From Obelidium mucronatum (Eukaryota; Chytridiomycota; Chytridiomycetes; Chytridiales; Chytriomycetaceae): DNA of 64,000 bases. Both the position numbers and the translations under genes were made by a program. Location of the stretch: NCBI GenBank assembly GCA_025765595.1, contig JAIVFH010000126.1:1-64000 (forward strand). The letters run 5' to 3'. Of this stretch, positions 46,693 through 57,438 are shown piece by piece (positions within the stretch are counted from its first letter, which is position 1; every line of letters starts with the position of its first letter). The notes beneath the pieces are model-generated. The model was not told the DNA's origin. It made no database searches and saw nothing but the letters and a program-made list of their open reading frames with translations.

Positions 46693-47182
46693 TTGTGACT
46701 TCTTGCCATCTCCCAATCTTTAGATGGCTCTGACACTTGATGCAGTATGTAAACGGAGCTGACAGGATAATAGGTACATTTGGGGTAATTGTTTCGTGAA
46801 TTCTTGAATCAAACACAGCCTCTGCAGTTTGTTTGGCTGCAAGGATGGGAGTGCCAAAAGAAGTGGCAATAAGCTGAATGAAATCCTGCAAACGGAGTGT
46901 CTTGTTGTAAGTCTTTTCAAAACTGCTGTAAATTGAAAACTCAGCTTGGAAGGCTGGAAACTGTTCTGCCAGCTGAGCTCCCATCTTGACATGTGAGGCA
47001 GGGATTTTCATTTTTTTCGGCAAAGTTTTTTCCACATGCAATCACCACCACCACTGCCAGGTACACTGCAATCCCTCAGAGTCACCAACAACCCAAACCG
47101 GCTGTCCATCCAGTTCTCTTTCGATGAGATCAAGAATGGCTTGTGGAAACAAAGCCTTGGACGACAAGAAGACCATCTTCAT
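46693..47182 (-). pseudogene. Truncated CxC5-like gene of copy A
   Basis: Same protein as 57439-57930 with scattered changes (SIYSSFEKTYNKTLRLQDFI versus SIYGSF...RLRDFI). It breaks off after HLKIGRWQEVTI. It carries the same in-frame TGA after the Trp run as copy B. Lacks the second Cys pair and everything downstream. Confidence 0.7.
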
Positions 47183-47200
47183 CTTGTGGAGTGATCTGTC

Positions 47201-48652
47201 ATGGAAACCAAAGGGTCTCCTAAAGAGCTTGTAGAGGAGGCCACTGAGGCATTGGACAAGATGTTGAGGTTTGGGTTTATTTGTTTGTGTTTGACATGTG
47301 ATTGCTGACACACCACTCCCAACCACAACAGATACATCAACTCCAACAACACATTGAAGCTAGTGTTTTTGGATAAAACCAAATGTGCAATCCACATCCC
47401 TGGGCTGAAGAACAAATCCCTGGCAGAAGTGTACAAGTGGATCAAAGACACAAACCAGGATTTAACAGCACTGGAGGACCTCTGCTTCAGTGGGATTGTG
47501 GATCTAGATGGAAATCATTCCGAAAATGATGAGGAACGCGTATATGGTGTCTGATTATTTTTGCTGTGATGCGGTATTTGTCTCCGATTCGCGATCCGAT
47601 TTGGAGCTGATTTGGAGCACTAATAGTAACCAATTTGGAGCACTAATAGGAATCGATTTGGAGCGCTAATAGGTGCGCACTTAGAGCCAACCTCACCCTC
47701 TTTAATGTTCTAATCATCTAACACTTTTTTATTATTTTTTTATCTTTCAGCTAGAAAAGTTTCAAACAACAAGTACCATGTTGTTTTTGCTCCTACTCCT
47801 GCAGACACCAATGCCACCAAGATTGCCAAGAAGGCTACTGCTTGTGCCGCAAGACAACAGGCTGCTCATGAGGTTAGGTCTGATAGTGAACCTGATATTC
47901 CTCCTATCAGCCAGCTTCCAGGCTCTGCTGCAGAAAACGAGCCTAGAAGAGCTATCAAGTCTAAAATTTCATTTCCACTCTTGGGATCTGATGATCTGAT
48001 TGGTTTGGGTATTTATAGTCTCATTTTTTTTGATTGAATTACAAATATTTTATTTAATTATGTGATAGGAACTCCATCCAAGCAAGCTGGTTCTTCTTCT
48101 GATTCCACAATTCCGGCTCATACTTCTCCAAGTCCTTCAAAGGCTAATCCTACTCCAGCTCCTCCTGGTTCTGCTAAGACTACTCCTGGTGCTGGCAAGA
48201 CTGCTTCTGGTCCCCCATCTGTTTCCCCCAAGACTTTGACCAGTTCTGCTTCCAAGGCTACTACAGTTCCCAAGGCCACTACAGTTCCCAACACTGCTAC
48301 AAAAAATTTTCGGGCTTATGCTGGAGTCTTCTTTGCTGATTTGGCATTCCAAAGAGTAAGTTTTTATTTTAGCATCAGTTCAAGCAATTTCTTTTAATAA
48401 TCCTTTATTTAATTATACTAGCTCTTTCCAAAAACGTACACAAGCTACTTTGACAAAGAAGATTGCATCTTCTCTTACAGCGATGTTAGGAAGCACATGT
48501 CAAAGTTCAATGCAAGATTGGTCCCTAGGCATCAAATATATGCTTGGAGTACTACAGGTTTTCAAGATGTTGAAAAGTACTTTCAAGGGTACCAGGAGGG
48601 TGTATTGGGAAACTCTTGGAAGAGGCAACCTGTTCAGAAGAAATCCATGTGA
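47201..48652 (+). pseudogene. Internally deleted accessory gene of copy A
   Basis: Begins METKGSPKELVEEATEALDK, then an intron, then YINSNNTLKLVFLDKTKCAI and LAEVYKWIKDTNQDLTALED. The Ser/Thr/Pro-rich region (PAHTSPSPSKANPTPAPPGS) runs into SKATTVPNTATK and then jumps to FRAYAGVFFADLAFQR and SYFDKEDCIFSYSDVGKHMS, ending PVQKKSM. The central acidic part present in copy B is missing, so it is probably non-functional. Confidence 0.65.
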
Positions 48653-49121
48653 TATTTTGTGTGTTGTTTTTCTTTGATTTTTCTTTGATTTTTCTGGGTT
48701 TTTTGGGGGGTTTTTCTGGTTTTTTTGGATTTTTCTTTGATATGTGGATAGTTGAATAAAAAAATTCTTGGAAAATTTTGTTGACCCTTTAAATGAATTT
48801 ATTTTAGATTTCTCTTGGAATAAAAAAATTCTTGGAAAATTTTGCTTGGTGTTTTAAGTTTAATAGTGCTAATAGGGCCTCAATAGGAGTCCTACCAGGA
48901 GTTGTATTAAAGCTATTTGGTTTCCAATTGGCAGAGCAAAATGCTATTAGGAGTCCTACTAGGAGCAGACAAACACTACTAGGAGCGGTCCTATTTGCTC
49001 ATTTGCAATAAGGAGCGCTACTAGAGCCCCTAATCGGCCCTGATTAGGCTCCAAATCGGACTAAATCCTAATTGGACCCAATTAGGAGCCCCAAATAGTG
49101 CCTGAATTGGATCCCGTGCTG

Positions 49122-49640
49122 ACGCTGCCCATTATGGATGTCCCGTCCTTGTTTGTTGAGACTGTGATCACAGCATGCAGGTAACCAGAAGGAATGACGG
49201 AGAGATCACCAGGCCTCTTTACAAAGCAGATCCTTGCTGTGTATGTGCAGAAAGGATCCGCCTTCAAAGCCATGGAATTTTTCTTTGATTTTTCTTTGAT
49301 TTTTGCTCAAGGACGCCATGGGGCACATCCACAACCAACCTCACAGCAATATTTTGAAGGCGCGCGGCAATATGAAAGTCATTATAACCTGTGCTCCTGG
49401 ACAGGAGTTGCAGTCGGCATCAAGGACAAAAAAGTAGCCAACAGGCTGGCTGTATTTGGAAAGGAGATCATCAAGCCAGAGCTGTTGCCCCACTTTGAGG
49501 GCCTTCAGCGGCTGTCTTTGGGATCTTCATGTCCTTGTTTCTCAAGTGCTCAAACGACGGGGACTTTAAGTTCCACCTGGACAGCAAGAATTCAACCTTC
49601 GGGATCAACTTTAGTGTTGTGGTGGATGAGGAAGACGCGG
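49122..49640. pseudogene. Fragments of another element; JmjC/cupin-like piece
   Basis: The minus strand at about 49273-49130 reads TYTARICFVKRPGDLSVIPS then GYLHAVITVSTN, reminiscent of a JmjC/cupin core (PGD...IPSG..H). Only about 60 residues exist. The plus strand at 49540-49640 has CSNDGDFKFHLDSKNSTFGI, another exon-like piece. Neither can be extended, so I treat the region as broken transposon genes. Confidence 0.35.
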
Positions 49641-49830
49641 TTGAGCAATATGTATTTATTTACGCAGTTGAGCAATATGTATTTATTTACTATCCATTTA
49701 TTTAATTATATTAATAATAAACAGCTGTTTTCCTTATTTTATACATTTTTTGCGATTTATTCTTGAGTTTTAGTGATGGTTGAGGGGTAGCGGCCTGTGA
49801 ACCAGTGGCTTGCAGCTTGTTCCCCATCCA
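49625..49830. repeat. Dispersed repeat shared with 61170-61345
   Basis: TTGAGCAATATGTATTTATT (itself tandemly doubled here), AATAATAAACAGCT, ATTCTTGAGTTTTAGTGATG and GTAGCGGCCTGTGAACCAGT all recur in the same order at 61170-61345. Probably the 3' end of one element family. Confidence 0.75.
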
Positions 49831-50240
49831 TGTGCAAGTTGGTCTTTTGAAAGTGTGTGCATGATGAAAAGATCAAAAGAGGTGGCACCATGACATTGTA
49901 TTTTATGTAAGTGGAGAAAATTGTACTGGGAAATCTCATTTCACAACATGTGGACTTCCATGAATTCTGGAAGCGTCGGAGTGAAAACGCCTTCTTGGCA
50001 CGCTCTGAACAAAAAACTGGAAAAAAGAATGCGAGTACACCCTAGTATATGGCGTTGAATGGGTCCCCATAGCAAGCCGGACCTTGCGAGCCACTAACAG
50101 GCCGCTTAGCAGGCCAGCTCGCAACCTGTGGGCGCCCCGCGTGCAAGCCGCTATCCAGTGGAAAGCCAGCTGCGTCGCAGCTAGTTCACAGGCCGCAAGC
50201 CAGTTGACAGCCAGTGGAGAGCCAGTTGAAAGCTAGTCCT
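49785..50240. repeat. CAAGCC/GGCTTG-word terminal array (second family)
   Basis: Repeated GCAAGCC, GCAGGCC, CCAGCTCGCAAC, GTTGACAGCCAGTGG-like words in both orientations, distinct from the CTAATCGG family. A similar array lies at 61300-61500. It is adjacent to the 3' end of the gene at 50424-53133. Confidence 0.65.
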
Positions 50241-50423
50241 TACTTTATTTCAAAAAAGGTTAGAAACAATGAGCAGAAAAGTTTTAAAACCATAACATAT
50301 GGTATTTAAAGTAATAAACAAAATCCAAAGTAACCAACAATAAACAAAAACAAAGAAAGGATGCGCGAAGTTGAAAATAACAAAATATTGAAGAAACAAT
50401 AAATAAAAAAAAACCCCCCAATC

Positions 50424-53133
50424 AGCGCTTTGCCTTCTTGCTTGCGCTTTCTTCCTGAAGCGGCTCCCGCCAATACGCCTTCTTGACATGTTGGTTGTTT
50501 GCAAAGGCCTGAACCACTGTGTACGTCTGTGTGTGGTTTGCGCTGATGGCGGCTTTGCCCAGCCTTGTAGAAGTGCAGGTGGTTGAATGCTTGGATGAAG
50601 CTGCCAGAATTGTGGTTTTTGTCAGGAACACCAGTATAGAACAACAGCTTTTTGGTCCATTCAGCAAAATGACGTTTTGCTAATTCAAAAGTAAACGTCA
50701 TTCCGCTGTATGTCGCGAAGAAGCACTTGTACTTCAAGAAGATCTATAGCAAAGTCAGAAAACGCAGATAACAATCAATAAACATGCAATCACCTTTTTC
50801 ATCTCCTCATTGTACAAGTGGAGCCCAACGTATGCATGTCCAGACTCCTTCTTGTCAGGGAAGTTGACCAACCCAGTCTCCTGCTTGACCATTGCCCGGA
50901 TCTTGTCCTTCCATATGTTCCCTTCAGCCAACAGCTTGCAGTAGATGATCGCATACTTCATCACATCATTGACTTGCTTCTCCTTCACTCCTCCCAAACG
51001 TCCCACTGGTCGAAACACAATTGACGACTGCGTCGAAGTTGATTCCATTGAATCACGGCGGGAGCTGCCGGAGCCAGAGCTTGGAAGCATTGGAGTTGAG
51101 TCACAACGGCAGGGCGAGCAAACACCAGCCCGGGGTCCGAGCGGCACGCGCGATTCGGGGTCCGATTAGGGCCCGAATAGGAGGCCGACTAGGAGTCCTA
51201 ATCGGACCCTATTAGGAGCTGGACCGATTAGGCGTCTAATAGGGCGCTATTAGGGGTCCTAGTGGCACTCCTAATCGCAAATGAGCCAATCGGACCTGTC
51301 CTTATAGCATTTGTTAGCTCTTAATAGGAGTTCTAATAGCCATCTTTTAAAAGGTTTTCAGTAGTTAATGTGCATTTTCTCATTTAATGCTATGTCCTAT
51401 TCGGAAGTCCGACTAGGAGAAAGAAAACCCCTTCAAATAAAAGGAAAAAATAGAAATCTCCTACTGGAAACAGGTTAGGAGTACATTAAGGGGCGGCTAG
51501 GAGCGCCAATCGGCGTATTGGCCATTCCGATTCGGCCCCTTTTCGGGACTGCTCCTAATAGGGCCCTATTAGGACCCTAGTCGGACTCCGAATCGTTTCC
51601 CGACTAGGAGTCCAAATCGGGATCCGAATCGGGAGTGCCGCTCGCTATAGTACGTGGCAAACACTGGTTGCGAGACTATCAATAGAAAGGCAGTTGGTAC
51701 CCCTTCCCCTGCTCAAACAAATCACAACACACTTACTGCTTCTGGCTTTGATGTCGATCTGTCCAAAGACAGCTGTGTATTGAATTACAAATGACAATCG
51801 TCCAAAGCCATCTTCGTCAACAAGCTCCACGTAGTCGCAGCGGATCCGGAATGCTGCGTGACCTGAGAGGACCTTGATGATGTCACTTGGACCTAAAACA
51901 GAGTTAATACTCAGAGGATTTGAAGTCTTTCCGATCCAGCACATACGGAATTTCAACAAGCAGTTTCGTGACTTGTCGGCAATAAGAGTGACTCCGATTT
52001 TGGCTTTCGGCAGTTCTGGTGCTGGACTTTCAACGACTTCATCTGCTGAATGTTGTTAGCCAAGCAATAAAAACAAATCTCTCACCATCATCGTAATCCA
52101 AAGAAAAAGGCTGTGTATCACTAATGGAGCTGCGGATAGAGCCAGACGACTGCGGCTGGCTTGACGCTCGTTCGTCTTTGTCGTCATCTTTGTCTTCATC
52201 ATCCAAGTCTTCGTCATCATTGCGAGCGTCCCGTTTATCAGACTCGCTTGAGGTTGCATGGACATCATCATCATCAGCGCTATTGTCTGCGTCACTTTCA
52301 GATTGGATTCCCCGTTCGTCTAGTGAACTTACAGACCCTGTTGTGTGATTTAAATGATTAAAATTAAAGAAACCACTTTTAATGACACTTATGTCTTCTG
52401 CGCCTTTCCACAGCTGTCTCATCGCGTTTAGCAGAGCTGGGCGTCTTGCTGTAGGTTTTGCGTGCAGGCTGTTTGGCTGGTGTTGGTGATGCTTGGCGCT
52501 TAGTCTTGGACATTAAAAATAAAGAAACATACCTGCAATCGTTGGACCAACAATTACAACATTGTCGTCGCTTTCCTTTTCTTCGTCATCGGAACTGTGG
52601 AGAATAAAGCCACTCTCACTCCCATCTTCGCGTTGACGTTGCTCCCTGCGAACTTCATTCCGGATCGCTTCCTGCAGGTTGATCCGCGACTCCCGCAGTA
52701 AAACCCTCTGCAAGCGCTCCGCGTTCTTTGATCCATCCACGTTTGTTTTGCTGGGTTCTGGGTACAGCTGTGTGGTAAACCGCACCTTGAACATGTTGTT
52801 CACATTCTTGCGATCTATAACAGCAAAAAACAGAGCCTTAGCAATGCATATACACTTAAAGTCAAATAAAACATTACCGTAGATGAATTGCGGCATGAGT
52901 TTTCTTGCTGTGTCAAGGTCCAGCTCTTTTCCGTCAGGATACATGACACCAAACCCCACTTGTCCAGCCAGAGCTGCGAGGTCATCGTCTGTAAGAAACT
53001 GAAAAGACTCAACGGTTTTTTTCAGTGTTTTTAAGACAATCAGGAAGTCCAGGTGTACTACAGTCATAAGCTGATTGTCGTTTTCTTTCAGATGGTAGTT
53101 GTACACCACTGGCGCAAAGTTAGTATTCAACAT
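50424..53133 (-). pseudogene. Accessory-type transposon gene, split by a MITE
   Basis: Minus-strand multi-exon gene with the same overall layout as the accessory gene at 54526-57420. The N-terminal exon from 53133 (MLNTNFAPVVYNYHLKENDN, FLTDDDLAALAGQVGFGVMY) is followed by NNMFKVRFTTQLYPEPSKTN and an acidic stretch (ESDADNSADDDD, DLDDEDKDDDKDE). Then come VLGPSDIIKVLSGHAAFRIR, KYAIIYCKLLAEGNIWKDKI, SGHAYVGLHLYNEEMKK and CFFATYSGMTFTFELAKRHF, ending SGRKRKQEGKALIG. The coding exon is interrupted by the 531-bp element at 51126-51656; joining its flanks restores the frame. Function unknown. Confidence 0.55.
51126..51656. mobile_element. 531-bp non-autonomous element, TSD GCAAACAC
   Basis: Perfect 8-bp direct repeat GCAAACAC at 51118-51125 and 51657-51664. 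Ends CAGCCCGGGGTCCGAGCGGC and GCCGCTCGCTATAGTACGTG match the two ends of the 5.3-kb element at 54042-59390. The interior is almost wholly short words (CGATTAGG, CTAATCGG, TCCTAATAG, GTCCGACTAGG) with no ORF. Confidence 0.85.
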
Positions 53134-53199
53134 ACTTAAATAAGTCCTGTTAGATATAGTGGGTAGGATAGTGTAGAATGATGAATTAACATTACATGA

Positions 53200-53590
53200 T
53201 TATATGCGGCACCAGCTCTCGCATTGCATCTGTGCATGTGTTGGGCGCCAATTTTGAGATGTTTGGGTAAAACACGTGCCCATGGATTGTAGAAACAATA
53301 AATAAAAATACCCCCAGTCAGCACTTTGCCTTCTTGCTCGCTTTCTTGACATGTTGGTTGTTTGCGAAGGCCCAAACCACTGTGTACGTCTCTGGCTTGC
53401 ACTGATGGCGGCTTTGCCCAGCCTTGTAGAAGTGCAGGTGGTGGAACACTTGGATGAAGCTGCCAGAATTGGCTTGCATCGCAACTGGTAGTGTCCCCAT
53501 AGCCAGACCTTCGCTCCATTGAATTTAACACAAATGAATTGTGCTTGAATAGTGGGACTTGCTTTGCAACGCGTCCATTTGTCATTCAAA
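53200..53590 (-). pseudogene. Second copy of the 3' exon of the 50424-53133 gene
   Basis: GACATGTTGGTTGTTTGC, GATGGCGGCTTTGCCCAGCC and TTGTAGAAGTGCAGGTGGT at 53340-53450 duplicate 50485-50582 in direct orientation. It lacks the upstream exons, so it is a fragment. Confidence 0.7.
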
Positions 53591-54041
53591 AATTAAAATG
53601 GAAGACTATAAGAGAAACCAAAGGAAAATTTAGACTAGACCTCACCATTGTTTGCAAGTTTGTCTGTGTTGAATTAATATTCCAGCAAATTGGAGCGGCA
53701 CCAGGTCTTACTGGGACAACAGCACAAAAAGCAGAGAGAAAGAGAAAGCCCTTTCATCATCTGCTTTTTATCTGCAATTCAAGCATTGTCTTTTTCTGTA
53801 ACTGATGCATTGATGTATTTAGGAGAGAGAGTGAGTGTGTGGCATAGCGGCAGTTCCACAGGATGGCAATCTTGCAGACAGAACAGCAGACAAGAAGCCA
53901 GAGAGAAAGAGAAAGCCCTTTCATCATCTGATTTTCATCATTTTCGAGTGTCTGTTTTAATAGAGGTGGCAGAAGTGAATGGCTGGCAATGCGGCAAACC
54001 AACTACTGGTACAAAAGACATCAATTTAACACCAGATTCGA
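53591..54041. repeat. Flank of copy B with GAGAAAGCCCTTTCATCAT repeats
   Basis: GAAAGAGAAAGCCCTTTCAT followed by CATCTG occurs at about 53740-53765 and 53905-53930. The related GAATGAGAAAGCCCATTCAT occurs twice at 59525-59590 on the other side of copy B, and in complement four times at 62524-62700. Copy B therefore inserted into, or next to, another element's end. No gene. Confidence 0.6.
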
Positions 54042-54525
54042 CAGCGCGGGGTCCGAGCGGCACGCGCGATTCGGGGTCCGATTAGGGCCCTATTCGGGGT
54101 CCGAATCGGGCTCCTAATCGGATCCGATTAGGATCTAGTCCGATTCGGAGCCTAATCAGGGCCGAATAGGGGACCTAGTAGCACTCCTAATTGCAAATGA
54201 GCAAATAGGACTGCTCCTAGTAGCATTTGTCTGCTCCTAGTAGGACTCCTAATAGCATTTTGCTCTGCGAATTGGAAACCAAATGGCTTTAATACAACTC
54301 CTAGTAGGACTCCTATTGGGGCCCTATTAGCACTATTGAATGTAAAACATCTAAAATAAATGCATTTAAAGGGTAAATAAAATTTTACACAATTTTTTTA
54401 TACAACTATGCAAAAATCAAAGAAAAATCCAAAAATCCAAGAAAAATTCAAAAAAAAAAACCCAGATAAATCCAAAAAACCAAAAAAAATCAAAGAAGTA
54501 TCAAAGAAAAACAACACTCAAAATA

Positions 54526-57420
54526 TCACTGGGTTTTCTTCTGAACAGGTTGCCTCTTCCAAGAATTTGCCAACACTCCCTCCTGGCACCCTTGAAAGTA
54601 CTTTTCAACATCTTGAAAACCTGTAGTACTCCAACTATATATTTGATGCCTAGGGACCAATCTTGCATTGAACTTTGACATGTGCTTCCCAACATCGCTG
54701 TAAGAGAAGATGCAATCTTCTTTGTCAAAGTAGCTCGTGTACGTATTTGGAAAGAGCTAGTATTATAAATAAAGGATTATTAAAAGAAATTGCTTGAAGT
54801 GATACTAAAATAAAAACTTACTCTTTGGAATTCCAAATCAGCAAAGTAGACTCCAACATAAGCCCGAAAAATTTCCACAGTATTTCCAAAGTTGGGGAAT
54901 TCCTTTGACAAGGTTGCAGCAGCAAGAGTTTTGGTCATTGGTGGCTCTCGATCCTGTGTCAGGTAAGAAAAGCGGATACCAACTTCTTTCACTTGACTAA
55001 TGAACTTGTCTTGGGTGCCGGTGCGTCCTTTGGCTTTGGCAACAACTTCAGCAACAGACGTGGGGACTTGGCGACGCTGTTTGGATGAGATGGAAGATGG
55101 CTTTTCTTGCAGAGATGGCCCAGTCACAGGTGAATTAATCAATGGAGAACTTGCAAATGGATCAAACATTGCTCCTAAATACCAAAAATACTGAGAAATA
55201 TGTTTAAACAAAATGGCATCCTACCAGAATCAGTGTAGGCAACATCAAAGTAATCAGGGCTGTGTGGATCCAAAGCAATGTCCACCAAAACTGATTCGTC
55301 AAAGATGTACTCCTCTTGGCAGAACCAACTAACACTGTGGACCTTCCTGCGAAAGTGGGTTGTGGCTGGATGGACTTTTGCAGCAGCCAAAACATCAGCA
55401 AGAAAAACTAATAATGGATTGATTGTTAAAAATGCACAATAAAGACAACAACTTGGTCTCACCTTTTGCCTTGTTTCCCTCAGCAAGTGTCCCTTCCACA
55501 TTACAACGAAAAACTGCTCCTTGATTCTGAAACTTGCATTTAACAGAAACCATCTTTTTCACCTCTGCTTCTTCTTCTCCATCACTGCCCAAAAGATTCA
55601 TGACACGTCGCTTCTTTTTGGGATGAGCCTGCACTTCTTCTTCTTCATCCACCACATCCTCATCATCCTCAACTTCATCTTCCTCCTCATCTATGTTCTC
55701 CACACGACGCTTCTTTCTGTGTACAACTGGCTCCACCACCTCAATTTCATCATCATCATCATCTTCAATCACAATTGCTTGAACCTTCTTTCTTTGCTGG
55801 ACTGGTACCTCCCGCTCCTCTCCTGCTCCTCTTCCTCTTCAGCATCAAGCTCATTTTCTCCACCATCAACATCTTCAATGTCATCATCTTCATCAGCTTC
55901 AGACACTTCAGGCGCATTGTCAAGTGGTGTTAACTCACTTTCTGAATCGTCAGCATCTGTTGACTTTCTGTGAGTTTCTGCCCAAGCCTTTAGGCTAGCC
56001 TTGAGATTATCAATGCTTTCAGCAACTGCGGGAGATACCACCGTAGAAGCCTGAGATTCGAGAACAGACATTGACTTGGATAAAGCAGTCTTGGAGGCAC
56101 CAGCAGATCTTGGCTTGAGGACAGCTGTTTTTGGCACTGGCTTGGAACTGGAATCAGCTGTCTTGTCTGCTTTCTTGGGAGCTGGCATTGCCTTGGACAC
56201 TTTGGGAGCTGGCATTGCCTTGGACACTTTGGAAGCTGAAGTAGCCATGGGAACAGTAGTGGCCTTGGACCCAGAAGTGGTACTTTTTGGGGAACCAGAT
56301 TGAGAAGCAGGAGTAGTATTTGTAGCAGTGCTGGGAACTGTAGTGGCCTTGGGATCTGTAGTAGCCTTGGAAGCAGAGCTGGTCAAAGTCTTGGGGGAAA
56401 CAGATGGGGGACCAGAAGCAGTCTTGCCAGCACCAGGAGTAGTCTTAGCAGAACCAGGAGGAGCTGGAGTAGGATTAGCCTTTGAAGAACTTGGAGAAGT
56501 ATGAGCAGGAATCGTGGAATCCGAAGTAGAACCAGCTTGCTTGGTTGGTGTTCCTATCACATAATTAAATTAAATATTTGTAATTCAATCAAAAAAATGA
56601 GACTATAAATACCCAAACCAATTGGATCATCAGATCCCAAAAGTGGAAATGAAATTTTAGACTTGATAGCTCTTCTAGGCTCATTTTCTGCAGCAGAGCC
56701 TGGAAGCTGGCTGATAGGAGGAATATCAGGTTCACTATCAGACCTAACCTCATGAGCAGCCTGTTGTCTTGCGGCACAAGCAGTAGCCTTCTTGGCAATC
56801 TTGGTGGCATTGGTGTCAGCAGGAGTAGGAGCAAAAACAACATGGTACTTGTTGTTTGAAACTTTTCTAGCTGAAAGATAAAAAAATAATAAAAAAGTGT
56901 TAGATGATTAGAACATTAAAGAGGGTGAGGTTGGCTCTAAGTGCGCACCTATTAGCGCTCCAAATCGATTCCTATTAGTGCTCCAAATTGGTTACTATTA
57001 GTGCTCCAAATCAGCTCCAAATCGGATCGCGAATCGGAGACAAATACCGCATCACAGCAAAAATAATCAGACACCATATACGCGTTCCTCATCATTTTCG
57101 GAATGATTTCCATCTAGATCCACAATCCCACTGAAGCAGAGGTCCTCCAGTGCTGTTAAATCCTGGTTTGTGTCTTTGATCCACTTGTACACTTCTGCCA
57201 GGGATTTGTTCTTCAGCCCAGGGATGTGGATTGCACATTTGGTTTTATCCAAAAACACTAGCTTCAATGTGTTGTTGGAGTTGATGTATCTGTTGTGGTT
57301 GGGAGTGGTGTGTCAGCAATCACATGTCAAACACAAACAAAGAAACCCAAACCTCAACATCTTGTCCAATGCCTCAGTGGCCTCCTCTACAAGCTCTTTA
57401 GGAGACCCTTTGGTTTCCAT
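54526..57420 (-). CDS. Element B accessory protein
   Basis: ATG 57420 (METKGSPKELVEEATEALDK), then YINSNNTLKLVFLDKTKCAI and LEDLCFSGIVDLDGNHSEND. After an intron holding a short-word array come NNKYHVVFAPTPADTNATKI and a long Ser/Thr/Pro/Lys region with KVSKAMPAP repeats. Acidic/basic stretches follow (EADEDDDIEDVDGGENELDA, HPKKKRRVMNLLGSDGEEEA), then MVSVKCKFQNQGAVFRCNVE, WFCQEEYIFDESVLVDIALD, FRAYVGVYFADLEFQ and SYFDKEDCIFSYSDVGKHMS, ending PVQKKTQ at 54526-54528. About 800 aa in about nine exons. I do not recognise a named domain; the C-terminal third is shared with the 50424-53133 gene. Perhaps a DNA-binding or assembly partner of the CxC5/6 protein. Confidence 0.65.
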
Positions 57421-57438
57421 GACAGATCACTCCACAAG

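Larger units (their letters stand above)
46693..49121. mobile_element. CxC5/6 element, deleted copy A (inverted relative to copy B)
   Basis: Collinear, in opposite orientation, with 54042-57932 of copy B and highly similar. The left side is truncated inside the CxC5 exon (46693), and there is an internal deletion of about 1.4 kb in the accessory gene relative to B (junction near 48300). The right end, GGATCCCGTGCTG at about 49109-49121, corresponds to the B terminus GGACCCCGCGCTG. Terminal short-word array at 48870-49110. Confidence 0.75.
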
